64,000 nt of DNA from Muribaculaceae bacterium (GCA_017462345.1 JAFTRI010000018.1:62001-126000), one strand, 5' to 3'. Positions 37,981-47,537 are shown, counted from the first letter of the stretch. Notes: generated from the letters alone by a model not told the origin. Numbers and translations are program-made.

Positions 37981-38697
37981 ATGGCATCTACTCTTAAAGA
38001 ACCGGAAAATCGTTTCAGCCGCATTTCCGACCTCGACGACAACGACAAGCCCCGTGAGAAAGCCCTGTCGCAGGGTATCCGCTCATTGAGCAATGCCGAA
38101 CTGCTTGCCATCGTTTTCGGCAGCGGTCTCCCCGGTAAATCGGTAATACGTCTCAGTCAGGAAATTCTTGCAAGTTGTGACAACCGTTTGTCTCGCCTAT
38201 CCCGCATGTCTATACACGAAGTGGTACGGAACTACAACGGGATAGGGCCGGCTAAGGCAATATCCCTTGCCGCAGCGTTCGAGCTCGGATGCCGATGCCG
38301 CGACGAACAAGCCGCTGAAGATCCGCTGGTACGTGACAGCCAGAGCGTTTACAATATCATGCGCGGACGCCTCGAGCGGCTCAACCATGAGGAGTTCTGG
38401 GTATTGATGCTTTCCCGGAGCAACCGGGTAATGTATGAATACCGTGCAAGCCAGGGAGGCACAGCAAGTACTGTCGTAGACATCAAGCTACTTATGAAAA
38501 AAGCCATTGACCTGCTTGCCTCTGCCATTGTCCTTGTGCACAACCATCCGTCGGGCAACAACAGGCCGAGCCCTGAAGATGACAGGCTGACATCCCGCAT
38601 AAAAGACGCCGCACGGCTACTCGAGATTAACGTTATCGATCACGTAATCATTACCCCTACCAGTTTCTTTTCCTATAACGACGACGGACGCCTGTAG
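37981..38697 (+). CDS. radC: RadC-family JAMM/MPN+ protein
   Basis: 238 residues with an N-terminal helix-hairpin-helix region (PREKALSQGIRSLSNAELLA, YNGIGPAKAISLAAAFELG) and a C-terminal JAMM domain. The zinc motif is intact: H187-N-H189, seven residues, S197 and D200 in VHNHPSGNNRPSPEDD. Despite the historic DNA-repair name, the biochemical role of the family is not settled. It ends the same-strand run begun by the helicase gene and converges on the PCMD lipoprotein gene after 27 bases. Confidence 0.93.
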   Translation: MASTLKEPENRFSRISDLDDNDKPREKALSQGIRSLSNAELLAIVFGSGLPGKSVIRLSQEILASCDNRLSRLSRMSIHEVVRNYNGIGPAKAISLAAAFELGCRCRDEQAAEDPLVRDSQSVYNIMRGRLERLNHEEFWVLMLSRSNRVMYEYRASQGGTASTVVDIKLLMKKAIDLLASAIVLVHNHPSGNNRPSPEDDRLTSRIKDAARLLEINVIDHVIITPTSFFSYNDDGRL

Positions 38698-38724
38698 CAT
38701 TAAGCCGCCACCATTGCCATTTGA

Positions 38725-40326
38725 TCAATAGTCATACTCCAGACTCAGATCATCGACATACAGCACACTGCCATCGCCTCCGGTGAAATAGTCACCATAC
38801 TTGCTTGCCGAAGCGACAATAACGATGTACCGTGGCACCCGCTGCGTTGTACGGTAATCAAGTTCAATTTCAAACGGGATATATTCCGGGACATCCTCTC
38901 CATACTGCACTTTCCCATAAGCAATCACTTGCGGGTCATTCTCATCGAACAACTGCCGGTCGGATGGTTTGGTACGAATCTCGAACGGGGTATTCCAGTC
39001 GGCAAGTGCAGCCCATACGATACATGTGTCCGGCTGTCCTTTTAGTCGGGTGAAACTCTCTGTCGCGTGACTTATCGTTGCCGACTTATACTTGAGGTAA
39101 CCTTTTATTTTTGTCGGACGTCCGGAGAACTCACGCCCGAAACTCAACACTCCGTTCGTCCCGTCAGTTCTCACATATTTTCCTGTAAACAGGTTTCCGG
39201 CAGCCAGTTTTCCCACCGATGCGATACCCACAAACTTAGTCTGCAACATTGCAGCTTTTCCTGTACCGGTAGACGTGTCATCCGTGGGTACACTGTTACT
39301 GTCTCCAAGTGTAGTCGCCCCCTTGTTCCCGGTATCCCAATATTGATTCCCGCCCTCAAGCCACGGATTCCATATCTTGCCGCTGAGCCACCACTCGTCA
39401 AGTGAAGCATTGGGAATGGTTGCACCACCCGTTGTGACAAACTCGATCTCGTTTCCGGTTTCGTCATCAGAGCAGGCACGTGCCACGTATGCCGTTTCGG
39501 GTGACAAGTGTATCAGCCGTCCGGTAAAACTGCCGCCATTATGGGTTACCCATTCTGCCGGGACCTTACTCCACTCCGTATCATCGGCTCTGCGGTATTC
39601 AAATCCGTTTTCCTTTCCCACCTGAGCCACACCATAAAGCCATGCCACACATGTCCATGCATCGACACGTTCGGTTGTCACATTACTTTCTGTTTGCTCG
39701 ACGTATATAGTCCAATTCTCACTTCTGCCAAATTCCGTGACCTCCACGGTTACAGGCTGGGAGAAATCAACCGTCTGTCCGGTAAGATCCGGTGTCATTA
39801 CCGATGTCGATCCGCCGAGCCTGATTGTCTGGACCTTGACCTGCTTCAAGTCAACACTCATCGGGACGTATGCAATCACCCTGTGGGCACCGGCATCCAC
39901 AGCCGAAGTACCTATCTGCGATGCTATTGTAAAATAACGTTCAATATTCTGAACTGCCGTGATTGTCCATACATAATCCTGATACAACCGTAACGTCACA
40001 CTCACCGGTGAGGTAAGATCCATTCCTCCTGCCAATGCGTCACCCACAACCGATGCACCGTCAGTTATCGAGTATGACATGACATTGACATTCTGTATAT
40101 CAGCCACATCATTGAGATACACCGTCATCTTGCGCGACAACGTGTCAATTGATGTCGCACGATAACTGTTCTCGACCTCAAATGACAGGAAATTGGGTTG
40201 TATGCGCGGATACGGGACATTGTTGTCGATACATCCGCTAACTGCAGCACCGATTGCTGCTATCAGACATATAACGCCGTTACGCACACGCGCCTTTCTT
40301 GATATATTTTTTTTAAATGTGTACAC
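38725..40326 (-). CDS. PCMD-domain surface lipoprotein
   Basis: Last gene of the six-gene lipoprotein/barrel operon. The signal (about 1-32) ends in a lipobox with cysteine (AAVSGCIDNN). Ig-like beta domains fill about 40-210. A fibronectin-like region follows (WTCVAWLYGVAQVGKENGFE, LSPETAYVARACSDDE). The C-terminal PCMD-type (putative carbohydrate metabolism domain) jelly roll runs from about 300 to the end (IPNASLDEWWLSGKIWNPWL, then VLYVDDLSLEYDY). The start codon overlaps the end of the upstream barrel gene by 14 bases, showing tight coupling. The PCMD fold is expected to bind a glycan or another protein; no catalytic residues are evident. The N-terminus could also start a few codons downstream. 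Confidence 0.85.
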   Translation of the reverse strand: MYTFKKNISRKARVRNGVICLIAAIGAAVSGCIDNNVPYPRIQPNFLSFEVENSYRATSIDTLSRKMTVYLNDVADIQNVNVMSYSITDGASVVGDALAGGMDLTSPVSVTLRLYQDYVWTITAVQNIERYFTIASQIGTSAVDAGAHRVIAYVPMSVDLKQVKVQTIRLGGSTSVMTPDLTGQTVDFSQPVTVEVTEFGRSENWTIYVEQTESNVTTERVDAWTCVAWLYGVAQVGKENGFEYRRADDTEWSKVPAEWVTHNGGSFTGRLIHLSPETAYVARACSDDETGNEIEFVTTGGATIPNASLDEWWLSGKIWNPWLEGGNQYWDTGNKGATTLGDSNSVPTDDTSTGTGKAAMLQTKFVGIASVGKLAAGNLFTGKYVRTDGTNGVLSFGREFSGRPTKIKGYLKYKSATISHATESFTRLKGQPDTCIVWAALADWNTPFEIRTKPSDRQLFDENDPQVIAYGKVQYGEDVPEYIPFEIELDYRTTQRVPRYIVIVASASKYGDYFTGGDGSVLYVDDLSLEYDY

Positions 40327-41164
40327 CTATTCCAAAATTTATGTTGAAAATATTGAACTTGAAATTAGCTCCGCTCGTAAAACGCGAACCTTCCTCCACA
40401 TCATTGGTCTTCTGCTCTTCATTACGGAAATGGACACCGAATACTCCGAAGGAGATATTGAAACTCACATAATCCATAATAAATACACACAAGCCGGGAC
40501 TGAAATTCAGGCTCGCCTCGGTAACTGTAGTGCGCGTATCACGCAATTCATTATTATAATACCGCTTGAACCGGGAACTTCCGCTACCGAATGACAAGTC
40601 CACATCATTGAACACGGCAAAGCGTTTCATATTACTTAGCCCTATATAATTGCGGTAGAAAATCGATGCCGTGTAACTCTGGGTATAGTAGCTCACATCC
40701 TTTAAGGAAAAGTTCAGGTCATCCTCAAAGTCAACTGTCATCCCCGAGAGATCGGCAGTCCCGCGCGTATAACTGAATTTAAGCCCTATAGACTGGTTAT
40801 TCCTTATAAAATACGATATTGACGGCTTTATTGAATATATCTTACCTTTGAAATCAAAGTCTTTCAGCACCGACAGCAACTGCACATCGTCAGCGTCAAA
40901 CTCTCCGTATGATGCCGTAAGTCCGAATGCCCACTGCCCTTTCGGGATATACAGATAATTGAACAATCCGCGGTCATATCGTCCGTAGTTCTTTTCCGGA
41001 AGGATAACACTGACCGTATCCCCGCCTACTATCACTTTCTCGTCAAGCATCCACTGCGGGATGGTATCGGGAGCTATGGATATTTTTTCCTTTGCCGAAA
41101 GACCCGGCACTATGGCTGTTGCCAAAACAAGGGCAAACATATATCTCTTGAAACAATTCTTCAT
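40313..41164 (-). CDS. Small outer-membrane barrel, paralogue A
   Basis: 283 residues with a signal peptide (about 1-24, ending LSA) and a short linker (PDTIPQWMLDEKVIVGGDTV). The beta-barrel has strands of alternating polarity: YIPKGQWAFGLTASYGEFDA, YSIKPSISYFIRNNQSIGLK, then NFGIGVHI at the C-terminus. It shares the I/V-PKGQW opening, the SY-FIRNN-S/YSFKDN-like third strand and the FRNYIGL strand with the next gene, so the two are paralogues. About 10-12 strands are likely. It sits between the PCMD lipoprotein gene (14-base overlap) and its paralogue (2-base gap), so it is probably the outer-membrane part of the locus. Function unknown. Confidence 0.8.
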   Translation of the reverse strand: MKNCFKRYMFALVLATAIVPGLSAKEKISIAPDTIPQWMLDEKVIVGGDTVSVILPEKNYGRYDRGLFNYLYIPKGQWAFGLTASYGEFDADDVQLLSVLKDFDFKGKIYSIKPSISYFIRNNQSIGLKFSYTRGTADLSGMTVDFEDDLNFSLKDVSYYTQSYTASIFYRNYIGLSNMKRFAVFNDVDLSFGSGSSRFKRYYNNELRDTRTTVTEASLNFSPGLCVFIMDYVSFNISFGVFGVHFRNEEQKTNDVEEGSRFTSGANFKFNIFNINFGIGVHI

Positions 41165-41166
41165 AA

Positions 41167-41901
41167 CTATAGATAAAACGCTACCCCGAATGAGATAGAA
41201 AACAGGTTGATTTTAAAATTTGCCGACTTGCTGTCACGGTTTGAGACATATACTTGATCGGTCGTTGACTTCGTATGGTTATAGCTGAAACCGAGAACTC
41301 CGACATTAACCTCTATCGCCGAGTAATTGCTCAGAAACATTATCATTCCGGGAGCAAGCCCCACATCTATACTGTAATTGCGTTCATACGTACCGGTAAG
41401 ATCATCTCCGCTGCCGCTGCATATTTTGGATTCTCCGCAACCCAATTGCAATTGGACCTCATTGAAAAAACCGAATCGCATACTGCGTCCGAGACTTATA
41501 TAGTTGCGGAATGCAGCCGTTGTATAAAAATTATGGCTTATCGAATACAGATTATCTATATCATAATTGGTTTCGGAATCTATAACCACATTACCCGACT
41601 CAAGTTTAGTCCTGGCTCGTGAATATCCCAAGCGTCCGCCTACGGCAAGATTGTCCTTGAAACTGTACATCAGCATCGGGCTTACCTTGAACGAATACGT
41701 GTCACCGGAAATATTCTCTACAATCAGGAACTGGTAATTATCCTGATCTGACTGCGAATAATTGACACTGACTCCGGTTATCCACTGTCCTTTTGGCACG
41801 AACCGCACATGCTCGAGACCGCGTTTGAACGGTTCCTGCCCATAAATGACCCCGGCAAGAGTGATCATAGCCGATAATATCGTATATCTTAATTTGCTCA
41901 T
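41167..41901 (-). CDS. Small outer-membrane barrel, paralogue B
   Basis: 244 residues: signal peptide (about 1-21, MITLAGVIYGQ), then directly a beta-barrel beginning VRFVPKGQWITGVSVNYSQS. SFKVSPMLMYSFKDNLAVGG, AAFRNYISLGRSMRFGFFNE and the C-terminal ISFGVAFYL follow. The overall strand pattern parallels the neighbouring barrel, which has an extra linker after the signal peptide. Gaps are 2 bases downstream and 11 upstream, within the six-gene operon. Two similar barrels encoded side by side suggest a heteromeric or duplicated outer-membrane element serving the lipoproteins. Confidence 0.8.
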   Translation of the reverse strand: MSKLRYTILSAMITLAGVIYGQEPFKRGLEHVRFVPKGQWITGVSVNYSQSDQDNYQFLIVENISGDTYSFKVSPMLMYSFKDNLAVGGRLGYSRARTKLESGNVVIDSETNYDIDNLYSISHNFYTTAAFRNYISLGRSMRFGFFNEVQLQLGCGESKICSGSGDDLTGTYERNYSIDVGLAPGMIMFLSNYSAIEVNVGVLGFSYNHTKSTTDQVYVSNRDSKSANFKINLFSISFGVAFYL

Positions 41902-41912
41902 ATTCCGAAAAT

Positions 41913-43463
41913 CTATTGTCCCTCAACTAAAAATGTCAATGTTGCTGTCACAGCCTGTCCCTCGGCATCGGTAACAGTCAGTTTGAACTGATGCTGCCCT
42001 TCAAAGGCTACCAGCAGCTCCATGAACATGGTTATATCAAATGGAAGATATGTCTTTCCTATTACATCATCCCCCGTAGGGAAACCGAGTTCCGTCAGCA
42101 CCTCTTCCAAGTCTCCGGGATGGGCAAGATCAAATTCCGCTGCCAGACCCACACTCTCCAGCACCTCGGCATTCAGTGTCTCGGATATTATTTCAACGAA
42201 AAACGTCTCGACTCCGTTCGGCACATTGATGTCCACCTTGGCGACAAGATCCGGAGTTACAATATTTGTCCCGGCAAGGTCAAGCGTTTCACTGACAATA
42301 GTGGGAGCATTGGAACTGCCCTGTTCTACCGACAGGCTGAGAACCCCTCTTCCTGTCATCCCGTTAACATCCGTTGCCGTAATATCTATTGAATATTCTC
42401 CCGCCGGTAACGAATTGACAAATACACTGCTGAAATTTATCACACTGTTATATTCGCCCTTGCTTTCATCGCATTGGTATATCTGCTTAATCCCTTTTTT
42501 CAGCAAGTTGTCTCTATCGGCATCCGTGATTGTAATAAAATCTATCGGATTGGGCATCAGTCCCATCGTTTCTAATTCTTCGCTATGTACCACGAGAGAC
42601 TGCAACCAGCTCGCTGCCGAGACATACACCATTTTGGAATTCATTTCACCGGATACTCCTTGCTGGGTATCCTCAAGATTAAAATCAACACCGCTCACAA
42701 CGGGTGCCGCCGTAATAACGAACTCGTCATTTACCATAATCTCAGTTTCATCGACAATTACATTAATCGATACGCCACCGACATCAGGCAGATTGCCCGT
42801 ATATTTCACATTCACCCTATACTCGGTGGCCCGTTTCACATTCGCGATAATTCCCTGCTTGGTAAATGTCTTCCCGTCTATTGTCCGGCCGGTCAACGTC
42901 CAGTTAAGATCCGTTACTCCGTCAGGCATCATGAAATACCCTTTACGGGTCTCATTTCCTGCAAATTCGAGCGAACCCCTTGCATGACCTATTCTTATCG
43001 AATAGTCCGAAAGCGCATCGGCTACCTCTGTATCATACTTGACCGAAGCGACAACATTGGCTATACCGCATGTCAGTGTTACCGTGGTGTTCTCACCCTT
43101 TTTTATTGTAAACGGCTGGTATCCCTTATAGAATTTTGCGTCAAACGATGCAGATACACTGTCTCCTGTCCATGCCTCGGCGACATACTCCCCCGTCTTG
43201 AGCCATAACTCCCCTGGAACCTCATCAAGCCCCTCATATTTCCTTATCAATCCTTTTCCCGATGATATGAAGACTACGCACTTCTCTGCAAGGACTTCCG
43301 TATCCGTCTCATACACATCCTGTGTAGAACCGTCTGTAATGACCGTTGTCATTGTCAGCTTACCCTCACCGGAAACATCGGGAATTTCATCCTTGTCACT
43401 GCATGATACCGCTGCCATACCGATCATCATTGACACAACGGCTGTTCCTAATACTCTTTTCAT
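41913..43463 (-). CDS. DUF4493 surface lipoprotein with two Ig-like modules
   Basis: 516 residues. The lipobox is MAAVSC followed by SDKDE, an acidic stretch after the cysteine that fits the Bacteroidetes surface-export signal. DUF4493 covers about 35-235 (GKLTMTTVITDG, GEYVAEAWTGDS, CGIANVVASVKYDTEV). Two Ig-like modules follow: about 265-385 (SLVVHSEELETMGL, LPAGEYSIDITATDVNGMTG) and about 388-516. The second module is about 85% identical to the C-terminus of the next protein. Gaps are 11 bases downstream and 1 base upstream. Role unknown; a surface-displayed structural or adhesive component is the best guess from layout. Confidence 0.85.
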   Translation of the reverse strand: MKRVLGTAVVSMMIGMAAVSCSDKDEIPDVSGEGKLTMTTVITDGSTQDVYETDTEVLAEKCVVFISSGKGLIRKYEGLDEVPGELWLKTGEYVAEAWTGDSVSASFDAKFYKGYQPFTIKKGENTTVTLTCGIANVVASVKYDTEVADALSDYSIRIGHARGSLEFAGNETRKGYFMMPDGVTDLNWTLTGRTIDGKTFTKQGIIANVKRATEYRVNVKYTGNLPDVGGVSINVIVDETEIMVNDEFVITAAPVVSGVDFNLEDTQQGVSGEMNSKMVYVSAASWLQSLVVHSEELETMGLMPNPIDFITITDADRDNLLKKGIKQIYQCDESKGEYNSVINFSSVFVNSLPAGEYSIDITATDVNGMTGRGVLSLSVEQGSSNAPTIVSETLDLAGTNIVTPDLVAKVDINVPNGVETFFVEIISETLNAEVLESVGLAAEFDLAHPGDLEEVLTELGFPTGDDVIGKTYLPFDITMFMELLVAFEGQHQFKLTVTDAEGQAVTATLTFLVEGQ

Positions 43464-43464
43464 T

Positions 43465-44643
43465 TTACTCGACCAGGAATGTTAGGGTTTTGGTTACTGT
43501 CTGACCGGAAGCATCTGTCACCGTAAGTTTGAACTGATGCTGTCCGGGAAAAGCGGCAAGAAGTTCCATGAACATTGTTATGTCGAACTGCAGATATGTT
43601 TTCCCGATAACTTCGTCTCCCGTAGGGAAACCGAGTTCTTTAAGTACCTCATCCAAGTCACCGGGATGGGCAAGGTCAAACACCGATGCCAGTCCAACAC
43701 TTTCCAGCACCTCGGCATTAAGCGTCTCCGATATTATCTCCACAAAGAAAGTCCCGACACCTTTCGGCGCATTTATGTCGACTTTTGCGATAAGATCCGC
43801 AGTAACAATATTTGGACCGTCAAGGTCAAGGGTCTCACTTTCTATCGTGGGTTCTGTTCCATCTTCGGGACGGTCTCCGGAAATCACATCATCATCTCCC
43901 GGTACATCCACGTTGACATCCTCGTCTGTAATCTCGGCATCTACGATAATTCCCGGATTCACATTTCCTGTTGAAAGCGAGAACGTGACAATACGGTGCT
44001 GTCCGGCTTCCACATCGGTAAATGTCTTGCGTAACGATACCGGCGACCCGTTAACCGACCCGTTAAATGTCGCGACAAGGGTTGAACTTGTCGACGGCAG
44101 GGCAAAATAACCTGCTCGCTGTTCGCCCTTGACGTAATCCAATGAAGCTGAACCTATCGAAATATTCACTGTCACATCATCTCCAAGTGCGGCCTCAAGA
44201 GCTTCACTGTACTTCACCGAAACCTTAACGTTGGAAAGTTTGCATATAATATCATCCGGTTCGGTTACGCTTGATTTCTCAATCGTAAAAGTACCGAAGC
44301 CATAATAATACGGTTTTTCCCATTCGGCATCCTGTAATTCATGAGACTTCACTTCTATCGTATAATCACCGACGACAAGCGACACAATTTCTGGCATATC
44401 GGCATATTGCCATTGCTCCACAAGCCGGTTATCATTATCGTATATACTAACTGTATATCCGGAAATATCTATACCCGAATGTGGCACAACCACATCTTCG
44501 GTATCAACGTCAACACCTAACGATGACAGCGACAACTCGCCCCTGACATCGACAAGGCTTTCCGGCTCCCACGATTCATCGTTGCACGATACACCCATGA
44601 CGGCGATCAGTGCTGCAACAGCACATTTGAATATTTTTTTCAT
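43465..44643 (-). CDS. DUF4493 surface lipoprotein with one Ig-like module
   Basis: 392 residues: lipobox MGVSC followed by NDESWEPE (acidic surface-export signal), DUF4493 at about 35-250 (ELSLSSLGVDVD, VVGDYTIEVKSHEL, PYYYGFGTFTIEKSSV, CKLSNVKVSVKYSEAL), and a C-terminal Ig-like module at about 266-392. That module matches the one in the preceding entry almost residue for residue (SETLNAEVLESVGLA, FDLAHPGDL, GQHQFKLTVTDA). The separation from the next gene is one base, and 30 bases from the gene upstream. It looks like a shorter version of its neighbour, lacking the inner module. Confidence 0.85.
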   Translation of the reverse strand: MKKIFKCAVAALIAVMGVSCNDESWEPESLVDVRGELSLSSLGVDVDTEDVVVPHSGIDISGYTVSIYDNDNRLVEQWQYADMPEIVSLVVGDYTIEVKSHELQDAEWEKPYYYGFGTFTIEKSSVTEPDDIICKLSNVKVSVKYSEALEAALGDDVTVNISIGSASLDYVKGEQRAGYFALPSTSSTLVATFNGSVNGSPVSLRKTFTDVEAGQHRIVTFSLSTGNVNPGIIVDAEITDEDVNVDVPGDDDVISGDRPEDGTEPTIESETLDLDGPNIVTADLIAKVDINAPKGVGTFFVEIISETLNAEVLESVGLASVFDLAHPGDLDEVLKELGFPTGDEVIGKTYLQFDITMFMELLAAFPGQHQFKLTVTDASGQTVTKTLTFLVE

Positions 44644-44673
44644 GTCGGTTAAATTTTCTGAGATTATCCAAGA

Positions 44674-47226
44674 TTAATACGAAAATGACAGGTTATCTAT
44701 CCACAACACGCTCCCGGTAGATGACGCGGACGCACAATCGGGAGAGGTTTTGACTTTCGATGTCTCATACGGAATACTTCCTGTCGTCTTCGATGAGGAT
44801 GCCATTACCTGAATGCGGACAGCCTTCACCCCAAACATACCATATTTTATCGGTAACGAGAATGCCGTATAGTCAGTTGCCGCCGACAATTCCATCTTTG
44901 CGTCAGCAATAACCACCTCTTTTCCATCAGCATTTCCTATTACCTTTACGGCAACGAGTCCCTTGTCACTATAGTCAGCTGCACTCGGAGCATATTTGAA
45001 ATACCCGTTCAATGCCGACGGACGGGAGCCGAATCCTATACCTTCGTTATAGACCTCACTCATTGTCGCTGCATCAAACCGGTATTCCCCAAGAAATAAT
45101 TTGCCGGTAGCACGATATGATATGTTCGGCACATTCCTGTTGTATCTGACATACGGGGTTCCCTCCTGTACATAATCGGAAATCGCCTCTCCGTTAACAT
45201 CCCACGCCACACTCTTTACCATCATCGCCTTTGTACCGCTCTGTTTGTCGGCGACAATCATGGCTGACGGTTGCATGTACCAGGTGTTCCTGTTATTGGC
45301 CGTTTCGCAAAAAGTCTTGGCATTCACCGAAGCCCAGTCCTTCGGAAAATCGACATCCACGGTTATACGGTTCTGCTGGTTTATTATTGCAACCGTACTC
45401 GATGAATATCTGCCGCCACTGAAAAGCCCCTCATAATCGATAAGATCATCAATCTCCTCAAAATCTCCGTTAGGAATCCCCTGTACTGCCTCGGTATATA
45501 TACCCACCGCATCACAGTACACAGGATTGGAATTGCCCTCCATTACCGTGGCCTTAATGCTGTAATTGGTCGACGGATTTAATCCTGTAACAGTGATTTC
45601 CCCGGCTTCCTCATCTCTTGAAATTACATTTTTCTTCACTCCGTCAGCCATCACCGTTGCATGACGGGTAAGGAATGCCAACTGGGTGCGCTGCAACGGC
45701 AATATCTTGACTACCGCCCTGTTTGCATACGCATCGACCTCGATATTGAACTTGGGGGCCGTCCGCATAATTACGGTTTCGGCCTTGACCGCACCGCAAT
45801 ATTTCAGTCTGACAGGAACATCAGCGACACCATCCGGAACGGTGAATGCCATTCGGTATTTCCCCGAGCCGGTTGCCTCCTCTACTACTGACGCGATTAC
45901 GACATCTTCCCACATGCCGTTTTCTCCACATGCCTCTAACGATAGGCGTTCCACGACTGCCTGGCTGGAACATGACACGACAATATCCGTCATGTTGTCA
46001 CCTATCGTAGCCGTTCCTTTACTCTCTATGGTAACATTCACCGGCAATACCTCAGCTACAAGGGAAACCGGTTCACTCACTTTCGTCAACTTGTCTTTTA
46101 CAACAACAGTAAATGTTGATAACGGTTTAGACTCATCATATCTCAAATTCCCGAGTAATCCGGTAAAATCGAGTAAAGCCATCTTATCGGGATTATGCCA
46201 CAGTCCTTCAACCCTGAGACCCATTCGGGCAATCATCGACTGTTCCTGTTCTGTTGCCGCCATCAGATCCATCTCTGCCGGCCAACCGTCTGCTATCAGC
46301 GACGATGACGATGTTGTGAGCATCACCGATTTGATACCGGCCCGCGCACTCACAACCATCCTTGCCTGCGTTTCTGGGATTTGCCCCTCCGTGACCTGTA
46401 CAGCCCCCTCTGAAACAAATCCCTCGGTAGTAATCTCCGGCGCGGGAGAACTCATCAGTTCGTCACTCAGGTCGATTGTGAAATCCTCGGTTGCCAAAGC
46501 GTCATCAAATGCGATTACAAGCTGTGCCGGTCCCATATTACCGCCGTTGACATCCATCGTCACATGATAATGGTGACGGGCTAGCGCATTTTCCATCACT
46601 GCCGGTTGGAATGTCGTGGACACACCGCTCGGCAACGTAAGCGACACTGTCATCGAAATATTTCCGGGACGGAGGTATACAGGACGCGTCTCATCCTTGT
46701 CATACACTATATATGCACCGCCATCTGAATGCAATTCGGTACTGTAATCGACAAAATACCCTTTGAACGCATCGGTATAGTCGATCGACACCATCGCATT
46801 GGCAAGCGAGCATGTAACACTGACATCAGTCGCACTTGCTTCCGAAATTACAAAATCTTCCTGTCCGTAATAATACGGCATCCCAAAACCCTCATTTTCA
46901 AGACTGCCGTAATATGCTTCCATACGATAGCGTCCTATCTTAAACTGTTCGTCAGTCGGGAATTCAGAAATGGAACCCCATGTGTGGCTGTAGCTGCCGT
47001 CCTCACTGCTCATCCTTATCTTGAAGTCATCGGCAACCGGGACAGACTCATCGACGGAACGCTCCTCAACGGCATCAGTAGATTCAATAACATCTGAATC
47101 TACATTTAATCTGAAGTTTACCGAGCCGCTTCCTGTATTTGACGGATTATCCTCCGACCCGCATGAAACAAGCAACATCAATGCAACAGAAACGACTCCT
47201 AAACATTTTCCTCTCATATAATCCAT
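44674..47226 (-). CDS. Large DUF4493-PCMD surface lipoprotein
   Basis: First gene of the operon. The start is set at ATG 47226 (or 47217, three codons on) because it opens a lipoprotein signal (LGVVSVALMLLVSCGSED); earlier in-frame codons are not signal-like. About 850 residues. The DUF4493 domain spans about 25-255 (GSVNFRLNVDSDV, GRYRMEAYYGSLENEG, PYYYGQEDFVISEASATDV, CSLANAMVSIDYTDAF). Ig-like modules occupy about 260-480. A fibronectin-like region follows (TVTGLNPSTNYSIKATVMEG), then a C-terminal PCMD domain from about 585 (GIPNGDFEEIDDL, then SVLWIDNLSFSY). It carries the domains that the downstream genes carry separately, so it may be the main surface subunit. Confidence 0.85.
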   Translation of the reverse strand: MDYMRGKCLGVVSVALMLLVSCGSEDNPSNTGSGSVNFRLNVDSDVIESTDAVEERSVDESVPVADDFKIRMSSEDGSYSHTWGSISEFPTDEQFKIGRYRMEAYYGSLENEGFGMPYYYGQEDFVISEASATDVSVTCSLANAMVSIDYTDAFKGYFVDYSTELHSDGGAYIVYDKDETRPVYLRPGNISMTVSLTLPSGVSTTFQPAVMENALARHHYHVTMDVNGGNMGPAQLVIAFDDALATEDFTIDLSDELMSSPAPEITTEGFVSEGAVQVTEGQIPETQARMVVSARAGIKSVMLTTSSSSLIADGWPAEMDLMAATEQEQSMIARMGLRVEGLWHNPDKMALLDFTGLLGNLRYDESKPLSTFTVVVKDKLTKVSEPVSLVAEVLPVNVTIESKGTATIGDNMTDIVVSCSSQAVVERLSLEACGENGMWEDVVIASVVEEATGSGKYRMAFTVPDGVADVPVRLKYCGAVKAETVIMRTAPKFNIEVDAYANRAVVKILPLQRTQLAFLTRHATVMADGVKKNVISRDEEAGEITVTGLNPSTNYSIKATVMEGNSNPVYCDAVGIYTEAVQGIPNGDFEEIDDLIDYEGLFSGGRYSSSTVAIINQQNRITVDVDFPKDWASVNAKTFCETANNRNTWYMQPSAMIVADKQSGTKAMMVKSVAWDVNGEAISDYVQEGTPYVRYNRNVPNISYRATGKLFLGEYRFDAATMSEVYNEGIGFGSRPSALNGYFKYAPSAADYSDKGLVAVKVIGNADGKEVVIADAKMELSAATDYTAFSLPIKYGMFGVKAVRIQVMASSSKTTGSIPYETSKVKTSPDCASASSTGSVLWIDNLSFSY

Positions 47227-47479
47227 TATTTTTAAGTAATTATGCACGGACACACACAGCTTCATCGCATCCGGACTACAATTAGCCAAAATATTTGTAA
47301 AGTTACACCATTTTACACGATACAGAAATAGCACTATCGTTAAAATACATTAACACATGCCATACATCAATTTCACAGCTGTTTAATTCGGGTTCATTTT
47401 ACGACGGTTTTGGAGCACTGGAACCGGCTTACTTGCGGGACCATAAATTCATTTCAACAAAATTTAAACAGCCTCTTAT

Positions 47480-47510
47480 TTTGAGGCTACAAAAATAACG
47501 CCTAAATTTG
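47480..47510 (+). promoter_or_regulatory. Full Bacteroidetes promoter of the PglF/CapD-like gene
   Basis: TTTG (47480-47483), a 19-base spacer and TAAATTTG (47503-47510) match the consensus exactly. The -33 box lies inside the small hairpin GCCTC-ttatttt-GAGGC (47471-47487). The expected start is near 47517. Confidence 0.7.
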
Positions 47511-47537
47511 TACAATGATATGCGATGTTGTCACACC

